Below, one piece after another: positions 1 through 8,038 of a DNA stretch of 30,387 nucleotides. The stretch is from contig CAYRIY010000035.1 in the NCBI GenBank assembly GCA_964424335.1, positions 1 through 30,387 of the forward strand, read 5' to 3'. A program made the position numbers and the translations under genes. The notes under the pieces were generated by a model that ran no database searches, was not told the DNA's origin, and saw nothing but the letters and a program-made list of their open reading frames with translations. The stretch is from CAYRIY01 sp964424335. Lineage in GTDB: Bacteria > Bacillota > Limnochordia > DTU080 > RSA5. The stretch's first letter is position 1. The number at the start of each line of letters is the position of its first letter.

Positions 1-192
1 CGTCGGGACCCCCTTCGTCCCACAGTATTCGACCAAGGGACGGGAGCTCCTACGTATGCGCGGCAGACGGTTCCGAATCACAGTAATATTTCCCCTCCAA
101 TCTCACGACAACGCGAGGAAATGTTTCTAATCGAGTCGAAAGAGAAAGAGGTAGATTTTAGAAACTGCGTTTGTTTGATAGGGAGGATCGCT

Positions 193-1056
193 ATGCCGGA
201 TCGCCCTGAGACCCCTAGGGCCCTACTGCGCATTCAAGGGCTCTTTCCCAAGCTACGCCCGTCCGAGCGGAAAGTGGCGGAGTACATACTCGCTCACGCC
301 GATGAGGTAGTAAATTTACCCGTCACGGAACTCGCTCGCAGAAGCGACGTCAGTGACGCCACGGTTGTGAAGTTTACCCAAAAGGTGGGATACTCCGGCT
401 ATCAGGAGTTTAAGATCGCGCTCGCCCGCGAGTCGGGGCTGCCGCAGCGGCCTACTTATGGCGAGCTCGACCCATCCGACGATCTCGAAAAGGTGAAGGG
501 CAAGGTGATCCAGATGCACGTCAACGCCCTTGAAAACACCTTGCGCACCTTAAGCGATGACGAGCTGGAGCGAGCCGTCGACGCACTCGAGAAGGCGGGG
601 ACGATTCACTTTTACGGGGTCGGCGCGTCGGGGTTGGTCGCGCTCGACGGCGAGCAGAAGTTTCTGCGCATCGGGCGGAGGTGCAACGCCTTTATCGATC
701 CCCATCTCCAATACGCCATGGCGGCGTTGCTCCGTCCGGGCGACGTGGCGATCGGCATCACGCATTCGGGCACGACCGCCGAGATCATTCAAGCCCTCAA
801 GATAGCGTCTGCGTCAGGGGCGACCGCGATGTGCATCACCAACCACTTTGACGCGCCGGTCACCGAGGTGTGCGACGTCAAACTGTACACGGCCGCCCAT
901 GAGCCGGTCTTTCGGAGCGCGGCCACGTCCTCTCGGATCGCCCAGGCGAGCGTCGTCGACATCCTCTTTGTCGCCGTCGCCCAGCGCAACTACGACCAAA
1001 GCCTCGAGAATTTGGAGCGGACGCGCGCCGCGGTCTCCGTGAAGCACTTGGGGTAA
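193..1056 (+). CDS. RpiR/MurR-family transcriptional regulator
   Basis: Predicted DNA-binding regulator that senses a phosphorylated sugar. The N-terminal ~75 residues form the RpiR-type helix-turn-helix, with the recognisable run ELARRSDVSDATVVKFTQKV and a following YQEFK. The C-terminal half is a SIS (sugar isomerase) domain with GVGASG and the phosphosugar-binding HSGTT motif. The frame is open from an ATG at 121, but the ATG at 193 has a GGGAGG site six bases upstream and gives the usual family length of about 287 residues, so I use it. It is followed by an aldo/keto reductase on the same strand. RpiR proteins often control sialic acid, N-acetylmuramate or hexosamine use, so it is the natural candidate regulator for the surrounding sialidase and nanA genes. 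That link is inference; the effector is unknown. Confidence 0.9.
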   Translation: MPDRPETPRALLRIQGLFPKLRPSERKVAEYILAHADEVVNLPVTELARRSDVSDATVVKFTQKVGYSGYQEFKIALARESGLPQRPTYGELDPSDDLEKVKGKVIQMHVNALENTLRTLSDDELERAVDALEKAGTIHFYGVGASGLVALDGEQKFLRIGRRCNAFIDPHLQYAMAALLRPGDVAIGITHSGTTAEIIQALKIASASGATAMCITNHFDAPVTEVCDVKLYTAAHEPVFRSAATSSRIAQASVVDILFVAVAQRNYDQSLENLERTRAAVSVKHLG

Positions 1057-1211
1057 GACTTTGTGACATGGGCGATTGCCGAGCGGCCGGCACTCGAGAT
1101 GCAGGTGCTCAATGCAAGCTACGGTGAACTGATGCACGACGAACCTGTTTGCGCTCAGCGCCGCCGCTATAGAGCGCGACTTTGAAACGAACAAAAGATT
1201 GGGGTATTACG

Positions 1212-2210
1212 ATGTTGCCAAGACGTGTATTAGGGAGAACAGGCATCGAAGTCAGCGCGCTAGGATTGGGAACTGCCGGCGCCTTCGCCGAGCGAGGGGA
1301 GGAGGCAAAAGCCGTCGTGCGCCGTGCCGTGTCCCTTGGCATCAACTATTTCGATACGGCGCCCGTGTACGGAAATGCGAGCAGCGAGGCCGTGCTCGGA
1401 CAAGCGCTAAAGGGGATCGAAGGGCCAATCGTTATCTCGACCAAGTTGGGTGGGCGGCCGGAGCCTTTTGATCCCAAGAACGCCGATCAGTTGCGGCAAT
1501 CCGTGGAGGAAAGTTTGGCGGCCCTTGGCCGGAACTACATTGATATTCTGATCATCCACGAGCCCGATCGGCCCGGACTATACGATTGGTGGGACGACTA
1601 CGACCACTTCCATGGACCGGTCAACGATGTCTTGGATGACTTAAAATCCAAAGGTTTGATTCGGTACACAGGCCTAGGCGGAACGACCGCTTATGAAATC
1701 GTTCCTATCATCGCTACGGGCCGGTACGATGTTGTGCTCACGGCGTGCAATTACAGCGCACTTTGGCGGGAGGCCTGCATCGCTCTGATTCCGGAGGCGA
1801 TCCGGCAGAATATGGGTATCATCATCGGCTCGCCTCTTCAGCAGGGATGGTTGGCGGCACGATACGATGAAGCACTCGCCAATGGAGCGCGACGCCTGAG
1901 TCCGCCACGGAGGGCCCAGTTTAAAGCCCTTTACGAACTGCTTGACGAAATCGACATTCCCCTGCCTGAGCTCGCTATGAGGTGGGCAGTCTACAGCGAC
2001 CCGAATATCTCGATGGTCCTGACTGGGTCTCAATCCGTGCAAGAGATTGAGCAAAACGTGCGTGCGGTTGAAGCGGGTCCTTTAGATCCCGCAGTCATGG
2101 AACGGTTGCAGGAGATTGCCGACATGGTGCCGTTTCGACCCTACGAGGAACCTTTCGTCAGTGCCTTTCGAGCAGACGTGCCCTTTGGCCCAGGTCGAGC
2201 GGGCAGGTGA
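1212..2210 (+). CDS. Aldo/keto reductase, possibly aldose (L-fucose-type) dehydrogenase
   Basis: NAD(P)-dependent oxidoreductase of the aldo/keto reductase superfamily, about 332 residues. The full catalytic tetrad is visible: Asp48 and Tyr53 (NYFDTAPVYG), Lys78 (STKLGG) and His116 (IIHEPDR). The start at 1212 gives the normal family N-terminus (MLPRRVLGRTGIEVS); the frame is also open from 1182, but that would add ten atypical residues. The extended WWDDYDHFHG insert before the GLGG strand resembles the D-threo-aldose/L-fucose dehydrogenase branch, which oxidises a free aldose to its lactone. This is recognition from memory, and other aldose or pyridoxal-type reductases remain possible. It lies 155 bases behind the RpiR regulator and converges on the dehydrogenase operon at 2249-7681. 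Substrate inferred from context: fucose or galactose released by the glycosidases of the window. Confidence 0.85.
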   Translation: MLPRRVLGRTGIEVSALGLGTAGAFAERGEEAKAVVRRAVSLGINYFDTAPVYGNASSEAVLGQALKGIEGPIVISTKLGGRPEPFDPKNADQLRQSVEESLAALGRNYIDILIIHEPDRPGLYDWWDDYDHFHGPVNDVLDDLKSKGLIRYTGLGGTTAYEIVPIIATGRYDVVLTACNYSALWREACIALIPEAIRQNMGIIIGSPLQQGWLAARYDEALANGARRLSPPRRAQFKALYELLDEIDIPLPELAMRWAVYSDPNISMVLTGSQSVQEIEQNVRAVEAGPLDPAVMERLQEIADMVPFRPYEEPFVSAFRADVPFGPGRAGR

Positions 2211-2248
2211 CTCAAACCGCGGGTCACTTTGGCCTGGTCGATCGTAAA

Positions 2249-3028
2249 CTAACCCCCGTGCACCGCGATCGTCTGCCCCGAAACCCAGTCGGCCAATGGG
2301 GAGACGAGAAATTCGATCACCTTGGCTTGGTCGATCGGGCGCCCAAGTCGGTCCAGCCCCTCTGTCCGCTCGAGCAGCTCCTGGGCGACCTCGCGGGTGG
2401 CGAGAAAGCGCCCGCCGACGGTCGGGCCGGGGGCGATGGCGTTGACGGTAATGTTGTACGGTTTGAGCTGCTTGGCTAGGCTTTGTGTCCAGTGGACGAT
2501 CGCCGCCTTGGCCGCGCCGTACACCATGCCCGTCTGCACCGGCACGAGCCCGGCCACGGACGAGACGTTGACGATCCGTCCCCATTTTTGCTCCATCATG
2601 ATCGGAGCGACGGCGCGGCACGTGTGGATCGTCCCGTTGAGGTTGATCGCGATCACCCAGTCGACGTCTTCGGCTTTGATAAAGACCCCGTCGTTGGGAT
2701 CGGGTCGGGGCGAGTGCCGGCCGATATCTCCTCCGGCGTTGTTGACGAGAATGTCGATCCTGCCGAAGTATTCTTTGCCCTTTTGGACGGCCGCTTCGAT
2801 CTCCTCGGGCACGGTGATGTCGCCCGTAACGCCGATTGCGTCTCGCCCCATGGCTCGGATCATCTCGACGGTATCGTCCAGGCTCTTGGCCTCGCCAAAC
2901 CGCGACGGCGCTTGGCGGTCGATGTCGTGGACGATCACGTCACTTCCGAGTCGGGCAAGGTGGAGGGCGTACTCGCGGCCAAGGCCGCGCCCGGATCCTG
3001 TAACGAGGCTAACTTTTCCTTTTAACAA
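2249..3028 (-). CDS. Short-chain dehydrogenase/reductase (SDR), second of a pair
   Basis: Classical SDR of 259 residues. It shows the Rossmann TGSGRGLG motif (residues 10-17), the NNAGG motif near 96-100, catalytic serine at 156/157 and the YGAAK active site (Tyr170, Lys174). The start is TTG at 3028, supported by GAGGTG seven bases upstream; the protein then begins MLKGKVSLVTGSG, as SDRs do. It is the last gene of a minus-strand operon (glycoside hydrolase, isomerase, SDR, SDR), only 21 bases behind the other SDR. It probably oxidises or reduces a sugar, sugar acid or ketose, using the adjacent SDR and isomerase as pathway partners. The family also includes 3-oxoacyl-ACP reductases, so the substrate cannot be read from sequence. 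A residue insertion around 103-118 (rich in Pro and Asp) is not usual in the short SDR core. Confidence 0.88.
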   Translation of the reverse strand: MLKGKVSLVTGSGRGLGREYALHLARLGSDVIVHDIDRQAPSRFGEAKSLDDTVEMIRAMGRDAIGVTGDITVPEEIEAAVQKGKEYFGRIDILVNNAGGDIGRHSPRPDPNDGVFIKAEDVDWVIAINLNGTIHTCRAVAPIMMEQKWGRIVNVSSVAGLVPVQTGMVYGAAKAAIVHWTQSLAKQLKPYNITVNAIAPGPTVGGRFLATREVAQELLERTEGLDRLGRPIDQAKVIEFLVSPLADWVSGQTIAVHGG

Positions 3029-3049
3029 AGCGCTACACCTCGCAAAACG

Positions 3050-3826
3050 CTACACTTCGGCGGTGACGCCGCCATCGACGTAAAGCGTCGAACCGGTCAC
3101 ATAACCTGAGGCGCGAGACGCGAGGAAGAGCGTCGCCGACTGGATCTCTTCGGGCTGTGCAAAGCGGCCGAGCGGAATCTTGGCACAAAGCCTTTCGTAG
3201 ACCTCCTTGTTTTGCATGACCGGCACGTTGAGTTCGGTAGCGAAAAATCCGGGGCAAATTGCGTTGACCGTCACTTTGTAGGGCGCCCACTCGAGCGCTA
3301 GGGTGCGGGTGAGCTGTAGGACGCCGCCCTTGCTGGAGCAGTACGCCGTCCGTTCGGCCAAGCCAAAGCTCGAGAGGATCGACCCGACGTTGATCACCCT
3401 GCCATAGCCGCGCTGCGTCATGTGCGGTCCAAGCTCTTTACAAAATAGAAACGTCCCCGTCAGATTGGTGTCGATCACCTTGTGCCACTCTTCTTCGGTA
3501 AACGCTTCGATCGGCTTGCGAATGTTGATCCCGGCGCTGTTGATCAGGATGTCGACGTGGCCCATGGTTTGAATTGCATCGTGTACGGCCTTTTTCACGT
3601 GCGCGGAATCCGTAACGTCCGCCGCGATCCACTCGACCCGCCGTCCCGTTTTCTCCCGCAGTTCCGCACTCGTCGCCTCTAAGCGCTGGGAATCCCGACT
3701 CACCAGCACGAGGTCTGCGCCGGCCTTGGCGAGCGCTTCGCCCATCGCCTTGCCGAGGCCTTTGCTGCCGCCGGTGATCAGCGCGACGTTTCCGTCCATC
3801 GAAAACCAATCAGCGATCGAACTCAT
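3050..3826 (-). CDS. Short-chain dehydrogenase/reductase, gluconate 5-dehydrogenase-like
   Basis: Classical SDR of 258 residues with cofactor motif TGGSKGLG (18-25), NSAG (96-99), Asn121, catalytic Ser149 and YCSSK (Tyr162, Lys166). The N-terminus (ADWFSMDGNVALITGGSKG) and the ICPGFFATELN segment resemble gluconate 5-dehydrogenase and 2-deoxy-D-gluconate 3-dehydrogenase relatives, which act on sugar acids in the cytoplasm. ATG at 3826 has GAGGTG five bases ahead. It sits 41 bases downstream of the isomerase gene and 21 bases upstream of the second SDR, so all three are most likely co-transcribed. A role in oxidative breakdown of a released sugar is inferred; exact substrate unknown. Confidence 0.9.
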   Translation of the reverse strand: MSSIADWFSMDGNVALITGGSKGLGKAMGEALAKAGADLVLVSRDSQRLEATSAELREKTGRRVEWIAADVTDSAHVKKAVHDAIQTMGHVDILINSAGINIRKPIEAFTEEEWHKVIDTNLTGTFLFCKELGPHMTQRGYGRVINVGSILSSFGLAERTAYCSSKGGVLQLTRTLALEWAPYKVTVNAICPGFFATELNVPVMQNKEVYERLCAKIPLGRFAQPEEIQSATLFLASRASGYVTGSTLYVDGGVTAEV

Positions 3827-3867
3827 GCCATCACCTCAAAGTGTACTGTCGTGACGCTCGCCACCGA

Positions 3868-4881
3868 TCACGAGGCGGGTTCACAACGTTCTGCAACGCT
3901 TCGCAAGTATTTGAGACTTTCGGCGAACTCGGCGCGTTCCCATGCAATGATCTCGCTTGTTGCAAGGCCTCGCTCGACAGGCGTGCGCCACTCCTCCCAC
4001 GATGGGCGGGCGCTGTTTACGACAAGGCCCATCACCTCGGCGATTTGTCGGGCGGACCGGGGCGGATAGTCGTCCCAGTAGTCCGGTTCAAAGAGGGGAA
4101 CACTGCGTGCCTCGACGGCGCCGAGCTCGATCACGGCCGGAACGTCGCGTCCGCTCTTTGCGATCTGGGCCAAGACGCGGTCGAAATCGATAACGCCCTG
4201 TCCGATGGGGCACCTTACGAGGCGGTAGCCAAAGGTTGCCAAATAGACTTTGTAATCTTTGATGTGGATGTCGACGATATGCTCTGCGAGCTCCTCGGCC
4301 CACACGTACGGCGACTCGACGGTCGAAAGGGCGTTGCCGATGTCAAAGGTGATTCCAAGATGCGAGCTGCCGACTTTGTCGATCATGTACAGGAGGTCTT
4401 CTGAACTCACGTCCTGGTGATTTTCAACGCCTACACGCACGCCGAGGGGTTCGGCGATCTCCATGACCCGGGCCAGCCCGTCGGCCGCTTGGTCGATGTG
4501 AGCGGCCCACTTGCCTGCAAGGGGCCTGCGGTCGCCGCCCATCGCTGAGCCTCCGATGACCGTACGGACCACTCGTGCGCCAATGTGGGCCGCCGTTTCA
4601 ACGGGGCCGCGGAGCTGTTCGACTGTAAAGCCGCCCGCGGCCACGTTGAGGAAGAGGCCCGCATCCCGTGCGGCCTGGGCGACTTCGTCGACGCCCGGCC
4701 CACGGTGCGGTGGCGGAAAGAGCACGTGGGGGATTTCCACCCCCGCAAGCCCCCACTCGATCGCCTTTTGCACGAGGTCGATGGCCTTCGCGCGCGGGAT
4801 GGGATTATCCTCACCCCTTATTCCCGTGGAATAGGTCGAAGAGTACGGGGACCAGCCGATCGGGATGCCGTGAATGTGCAT
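3868..4881 (-). CDS. Sugar phosphate isomerase/epimerase (xylose isomerase-like TIM barrel)
   Basis: TIM-barrel protein of the AP-endonuclease-2/xylose-isomerase-like family, 337 residues. The expected metal-binding set is present in order: Glu153 (GVENHQD), Asp180 (ITFDIGN), His206 (DIHIKDY) and Glu252 (AVIELG). Such enzymes isomerise or epimerise sugars or dehydrate inosose-type polyols. I use the ATG at 4881 (protein begins MHIHGIPIGWS), with GGGAG nine bases upstream; the frame extends to 5235, but the extra 118 residues are Arg/Ser-rich, unlike the family, and overlap the preceding gene. It lies 136 bases behind the large glycoside hydrolase and 41 bases ahead of an SDR, so it probably processes a sugar released by that hydrolase. 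Confidence 0.88.
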   Translation of the reverse strand: MHIHGIPIGWSPYSSTYSTGIRGEDNPIPRAKAIDLVQKAIEWGLAGVEIPHVLFPPPHRGPGVDEVAQAARDAGLFLNVAAGGFTVEQLRGPVETAAHIGARVVRTVIGGSAMGGDRRPLAGKWAAHIDQAADGLARVMEIAEPLGVRVGVENHQDVSSEDLLYMIDKVGSSHLGITFDIGNALSTVESPYVWAEELAEHIVDIHIKDYKVYLATFGYRLVRCPIGQGVIDFDRVLAQIAKSGRDVPAVIELGAVEARSVPLFEPDYWDDYPPRSARQIAEVMGLVVNSARPSWEEWRTPVERGLATSEIIAWERAEFAESLKYLRSVAERCEPAS

Positions 4882-5017
4882 GGGGCAACGCTCCCTCGGA
4901 ATTGGCGTCATCGAATCGTTGATCAAAGTTTTTGGCCTGCTTACCGCCTTCTCTACACGAAAAGTGGCCAGGCTCCTGTCTGACTTATGCCAAGACCGAG
5001 GAGAATTTGACGCACGT

Positions 5018-7681
5018 TCACACCATCGACACGACCTCTTCTCGCGCCACCTCAAACTCACGCCCGGCAATGCGAAGGCGCGTGGGACCAAAACCGTGGT
5101 AGATGCGGACTTGGCTCGAACTTGCGATCGGCGCCCCGTCGAGGCTCCGTGCGGTAAAGAGCGCCCCGCCGGGATACTCGACGCCCGCGTACCGCAGCGC
5201 ATGGAACGCGATAAAGGTCGGCCCCTCGATGACAAATCCGTACGCCGGGAGGAGCGCGCCGTCGAGCTCCCGCTCCTGAGGCCCGTAGTTGACCACGACG
5301 CGCACGTCGCCGAACCGGCTCATCTGAAGGCTTCCGTCCGGAGTAAGCCTCGCGTGATCGGTCATGGGCGAGTCAAACGTGATCCGGTTGAGGTAGGAGA
5401 GGACTTCGTAGGTGTTTTTGATCATCCGGTCGGTTGGATGCATCCCCTCGGCCCAGCCTTGATCGGCCCTGGCAAAGACCGACTCGAGGCCTTGAGGCTC
5501 GAGACCGGGGTCCTGCTCGCCTTTCGGCGTCTCGAGGTGGTACAGGTGGTCGCCGAAGTGGTAAAGGGGCAGAGCGGCGTAGAGGATGTTGTCGAGGACC
5601 CACTTGCCCAGATGCGTGCGAAGGACGTCGGACTGGTGCGGCAAGAGCTGGACACAGTCGCCGTAGACGATCGGAAAGAGCGGCACGACCGGCGCGTCGG
5701 CAGGCGTGCGAAACTTGTGGGACATAATGCCTTCGAAGTAATCGGCATGGGGCACGCCCCATTCGACGCCCTCTTCGGAGCCGAAGACGCCGAAGAGATC
5801 CTTGGCGACGTCGATCAACGCCCGGCGGGCCTCGAGATCTTCGTCTTTGGTCTGGGGCGTGGGCGCCCAGCTCTCAAAGAGCGGGCTTGCCAGCGTCGTG
5901 TCGATAAAGTAGACGGTCGGATCGAAGCGGCGCTTTACCTCGGGCAGATTTGCAGGCCGACGGGCAAGCTCGAGTCCCGCCCGCCCCGTCATATGGTAGG
6001 CCTGCCCGCCGAGCCAGACGCCGCCTTTCATCGGCGCGCCGTCTCGCAGGTGAATCAGGCATCCTTCGTCCCACGACGGCGCGTCTTTGTACATGTCCTG
6101 GTAGTTGTCGTGCAGGCCAAAGAGGTATCCGCACGCTTTGACGCGTGCCGCCGCCTCCGCTACGCCCGCGTCCCCGCCAATCTCCGGCGCGGCAGGAAGG
6201 ATGTCCGGGTGCTGGTTGTCGTAGCCGCGATGAATCCAACCGGCGAGCACGACCATCGCCCGGTCGATCTCGAGGTCGCGCCGCCAGTGCTCGGCCAAGG
6301 TCGCAACCTCGTCGGCCGTATATTGGACTTGGACGATCTCCTGATCGGTCGGATTGCGGTAGGCAAAGGGCAGTGTGCGCCGCAGCACAAAGGGTTTGAA
6401 GTCCGCCGCGCCGGCAAGCAAATCTACGGACGGGAAGCGCCGCCGCTTCTCGCTCCAGGGGCGGAGTAGTCCGCGCTCCTTTGCTACCTCGCGGTACGCC
6501 TTGGCGATCGTCACGTAATCGCCAGGTCCGAGGGCGTGCACCGTGCAGGCGCCGCTCGCGCCTTTAAAGATGAGCGAGGGCGCGATGAGCGCGCTGCCGG
6601 GGATGTGCGGCTCGTCGACCGGCGTATGGCGCACCTCGAGCCGTGCATCGAGGTCGTCCCACGCAAAGAGGAGGGCCGCTCCGCCTTTCGTCATCCCGCA
6701 AAACGCCATGGAGTAGCCTTCGTCGTGCACCGTGTAATGAGCAAATTGGCGAATGTTCGGCTCTCCCGCTCCCGCATCGAGCTGCAGTCCAAGCCGATGT
6801 GGGATTACTGCGGCGCCTTTGTCTGCGTCCGTGGTCCAAAACGCCTGATCGAGTAGGCGCGCCCCGATCACGGACCAATCGCCCGTCGAAGTCGACGAAT
6901 ACGCAAATTGCAGTCGCTCCGGAGTCACAATCCTGATCTCAAACCGAACCCGGACGCCGACATCGACACCGTCGACGTGGGGCACGGCGTGCATCACGAT
7001 GGCGCCATCTTTCGTCTCGACATGCGAGAAACGGTTCACTTGAACATGGGCCGCTCGGCCGTCTCCCCGCAGGTAGAGTGTGGCAAAGCCCTTTCCAAAT
7101 GGATTGGACGTCCAAGTCGCGCCGGACCTGCGGTCGTGGAGGGAAAACGCGCCGCTTTGTGCGTCCACGTGAAGGGCAAATGCGTCCGTCTCGAGGGATG
7201 CGGACTCAAGGTTAAGTGCGGCCATGTGCTCGGTCAGCTCGGCTTGGCGCTTGGCGATCTCCGTTTCGTCCAAAGGCGCGCTCCAAAGCGACGGGGCGCC
7301 GGGGGCGGCTCGGTCGACTGTGATGGCCTGGATCGTGCCGGCCGGCCATTCGGGCGGTTTGGCGTTGAGGGTATACGGCTCGAAGTAGGCGACCGAGACG
7401 CGGTAGGCTCCCTCTGGCGCATCGCTCGGCACGACAAAGGTGTGCGGGCCGTCGATGAACTCGGCGTTTGCGGGCCACGCGTCCGTCGGATGCGCCGGGG
7501 TGTAGCGCTTGGTAAAGCTGCGCCTTTCTTCGACATGTTCAAACCGGACCAGCGATTCGCACGGAAACTCTGCCGGAGCGTCGCCGGTGTTTCTTAGATG
7601 AAAGGTGACGGTGAACGGCTCGCCGGGCCGCACGGCCGTCCGGTCCGCGACTGCCGCGAAAAGCGTGGGTTGAAACGCCAT
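5018..7681 (-). CDS. Large cytoplasmic glycoside hydrolase related to GH101/GH129 (possible alpha-N-acetylgalactosaminidase)
   Basis: 887-residue protein without signal peptide. The first ~120 residues form an Ig-like beta domain (RPGEPFTVTFHLRNTGD), followed by a beta-sandwich region, a central TIM-barrel-like region (about 430-720, with GYLFGLHDNYQDM and WDEGCLI) and a C-terminal beta domain. The call rests on the overall pattern and a likely catalytic pair: Asp594 in YFIDTT and Glu636/637 in FGSEEGVEWG. From memory, the GH129 alpha-GalNAcase of Bifidobacterium bifidum has nucleophile and acid/base at similar motifs about 43 residues apart, matching here. GH129 enzymes act inside the cell on GalNAc linked to Ser/Thr. 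The start at 7681 has AGGAAGGTG seven bases upstream. It heads a four-gene operon. Substrate specificity is inference; a DUF5696-type or other clan relative is possible. Confidence 0.65.
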   Translation of the reverse strand: MAFQPTLFAAVADRTAVRPGEPFTVTFHLRNTGDAPAEFPCESLVRFEHVEERRSFTKRYTPAHPTDAWPANAEFIDGPHTFVVPSDAPEGAYRVSVAYFEPYTLNAKPPEWPAGTIQAITVDRAAPGAPSLWSAPLDETEIAKRQAELTEHMAALNLESASLETDAFALHVDAQSGAFSLHDRRSGATWTSNPFGKGFATLYLRGDGRAAHVQVNRFSHVETKDGAIVMHAVPHVDGVDVGVRVRFEIRIVTPERLQFAYSSTSTGDWSVIGARLLDQAFWTTDADKGAAVIPHRLGLQLDAGAGEPNIRQFAHYTVHDEGYSMAFCGMTKGGAALLFAWDDLDARLEVRHTPVDEPHIPGSALIAPSLIFKGASGACTVHALGPGDYVTIAKAYREVAKERGLLRPWSEKRRRFPSVDLLAGAADFKPFVLRRTLPFAYRNPTDQEIVQVQYTADEVATLAEHWRRDLEIDRAMVVLAGWIHRGYDNQHPDILPAAPEIGGDAGVAEAAARVKACGYLFGLHDNYQDMYKDAPSWDEGCLIHLRDGAPMKGGVWLGGQAYHMTGRAGLELARRPANLPEVKRRFDPTVYFIDTTLASPLFESWAPTPQTKDEDLEARRALIDVAKDLFGVFGSEEGVEWGVPHADYFEGIMSHKFRTPADAPVVPLFPIVYGDCVQLLPHQSDVLRTHLGKWVLDNILYAALPLYHFGDHLYHLETPKGEQDPGLEPQGLESVFARADQGWAEGMHPTDRMIKNTYEVLSYLNRITFDSPMTDHARLTPDGSLQMSRFGDVRVVVNYGPQERELDGALLPAYGFVIEGPTFIAFHALRYAGVEYPGGALFTARSLDGAPIASSSQVRIYHGFGPTRLRIAGREFEVAREEVVSMV

Positions 7682-7728
7682 GAGCTAACACCTTCCTGTT
7701 ATTGCCGTATTCGATGCGTTCTCGCAAT

Positions 7729-7966
7729 CGAGCATCGTGGCGGGAATCTTCAGGTGAGTTCTCGAAATCGGCGCTACAACCTCCTCTGTGCTCGAATTAA
7801 GTCACGATAACGAGCAACTAGATGCTCGCTCGATGCTCGCATGGTCGAGATAAAAGTTGTAATATGCCTTTAATCGAGCAGGATAATTGTGGGCGATTGA
7901 CAAAGAAGAGGATGTAGTCGGAAAAGAAGTGTGCAAACGTTCGGCTTTCCGTACGAGTTTCGAGCA
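7729..7966. promoter_or_regulatory. Cluster of CGAGCA/TGCTCG hexamers, candidate operator sites
   Basis: CGAGCA begins at 7729, 7811, 7875 and 7961 and its complement TGCTCG at 7789, 7823 and 7834. By chance fewer than one copy is expected in 357 bp. The copies at 7811 and 7823 form an inverted pair with six bases between the arms; those at 7823 and 7834 are direct repeats one helical turn (11 bp) apart. This is the pattern of multiple binding sites for one regulator between divergent promoters. The binding protein is unknown; the RpiR protein at 193-1056 is a candidate. Confidence 0.5.
7877..7889 (+). promoter_or_regulatory. Shared 13-mer AGCAGGATAATTG (copy 1)
   Basis: The same 13 bases occur at 16827-16839. 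In both places the motif begins exactly 162 bases before the start codon chosen for a sugar-binding-protein gene. It contains GATAAT, one base from the -10 consensus, so it may be a promoter element or an operator overlapping one. No convincing -35 hexamer at 17 bp spacing is present (TTGTAA lies 19 bp upstream). Confidence 0.4.
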
Positions 7967-8038
7967 TGAGGCGGGGTGGTCCCAGGAGCTACGTTGGCAG
8001 ATTGGTTTATCCGTTGGAAATCGGACAGGAGTCGAGCT

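Larger units (their letters stand above)
7682..8038. other. Divergent intergenic region (357 bp), putative regulatory region
   Basis: No credible gene. It separates the minus-strand glycoside hydrolase operon from the plus-strand binding-protein gene, so both promoters should lie here. It holds seven copies of the hexamer CGAGCA/TGCTCG, a dyad at 7811-7828, an 11-bp-spaced direct repeat of GATGCTCGC (7821 and 7832) and a 13-mer also found at 16827. TTGACA occurs at 7897-7902 but has no good -10 partner, so I do not call a defined promoter. Confidence 0.6.

Noticed and set aside
4882..5235. N-terminal extension of the isomerase gene
   Set aside because: The 118 additional residues overlap the glycoside hydrolase gene and are compositionally odd; the internal ATG with GGGAG gives a normal isomerase N-terminus.
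4874..6469. Long open frame on the plus strand opposite the large glycoside hydrolase
   Set aside because: The minus-strand frame has family features, domain structure and a proper ribosome-binding site. The plus-strand product is Arg/Val-rich with no recognisable motifs, as expected of an antisense shadow in GC-rich DNA.
7897..7902. TTGACA as -35 box of a promoter for binding-protein gene 1
   Set aside because: The sequence at 17 +/- 2 bases downstream does not resemble TATAAT, so the promoter cannot be fixed from it.
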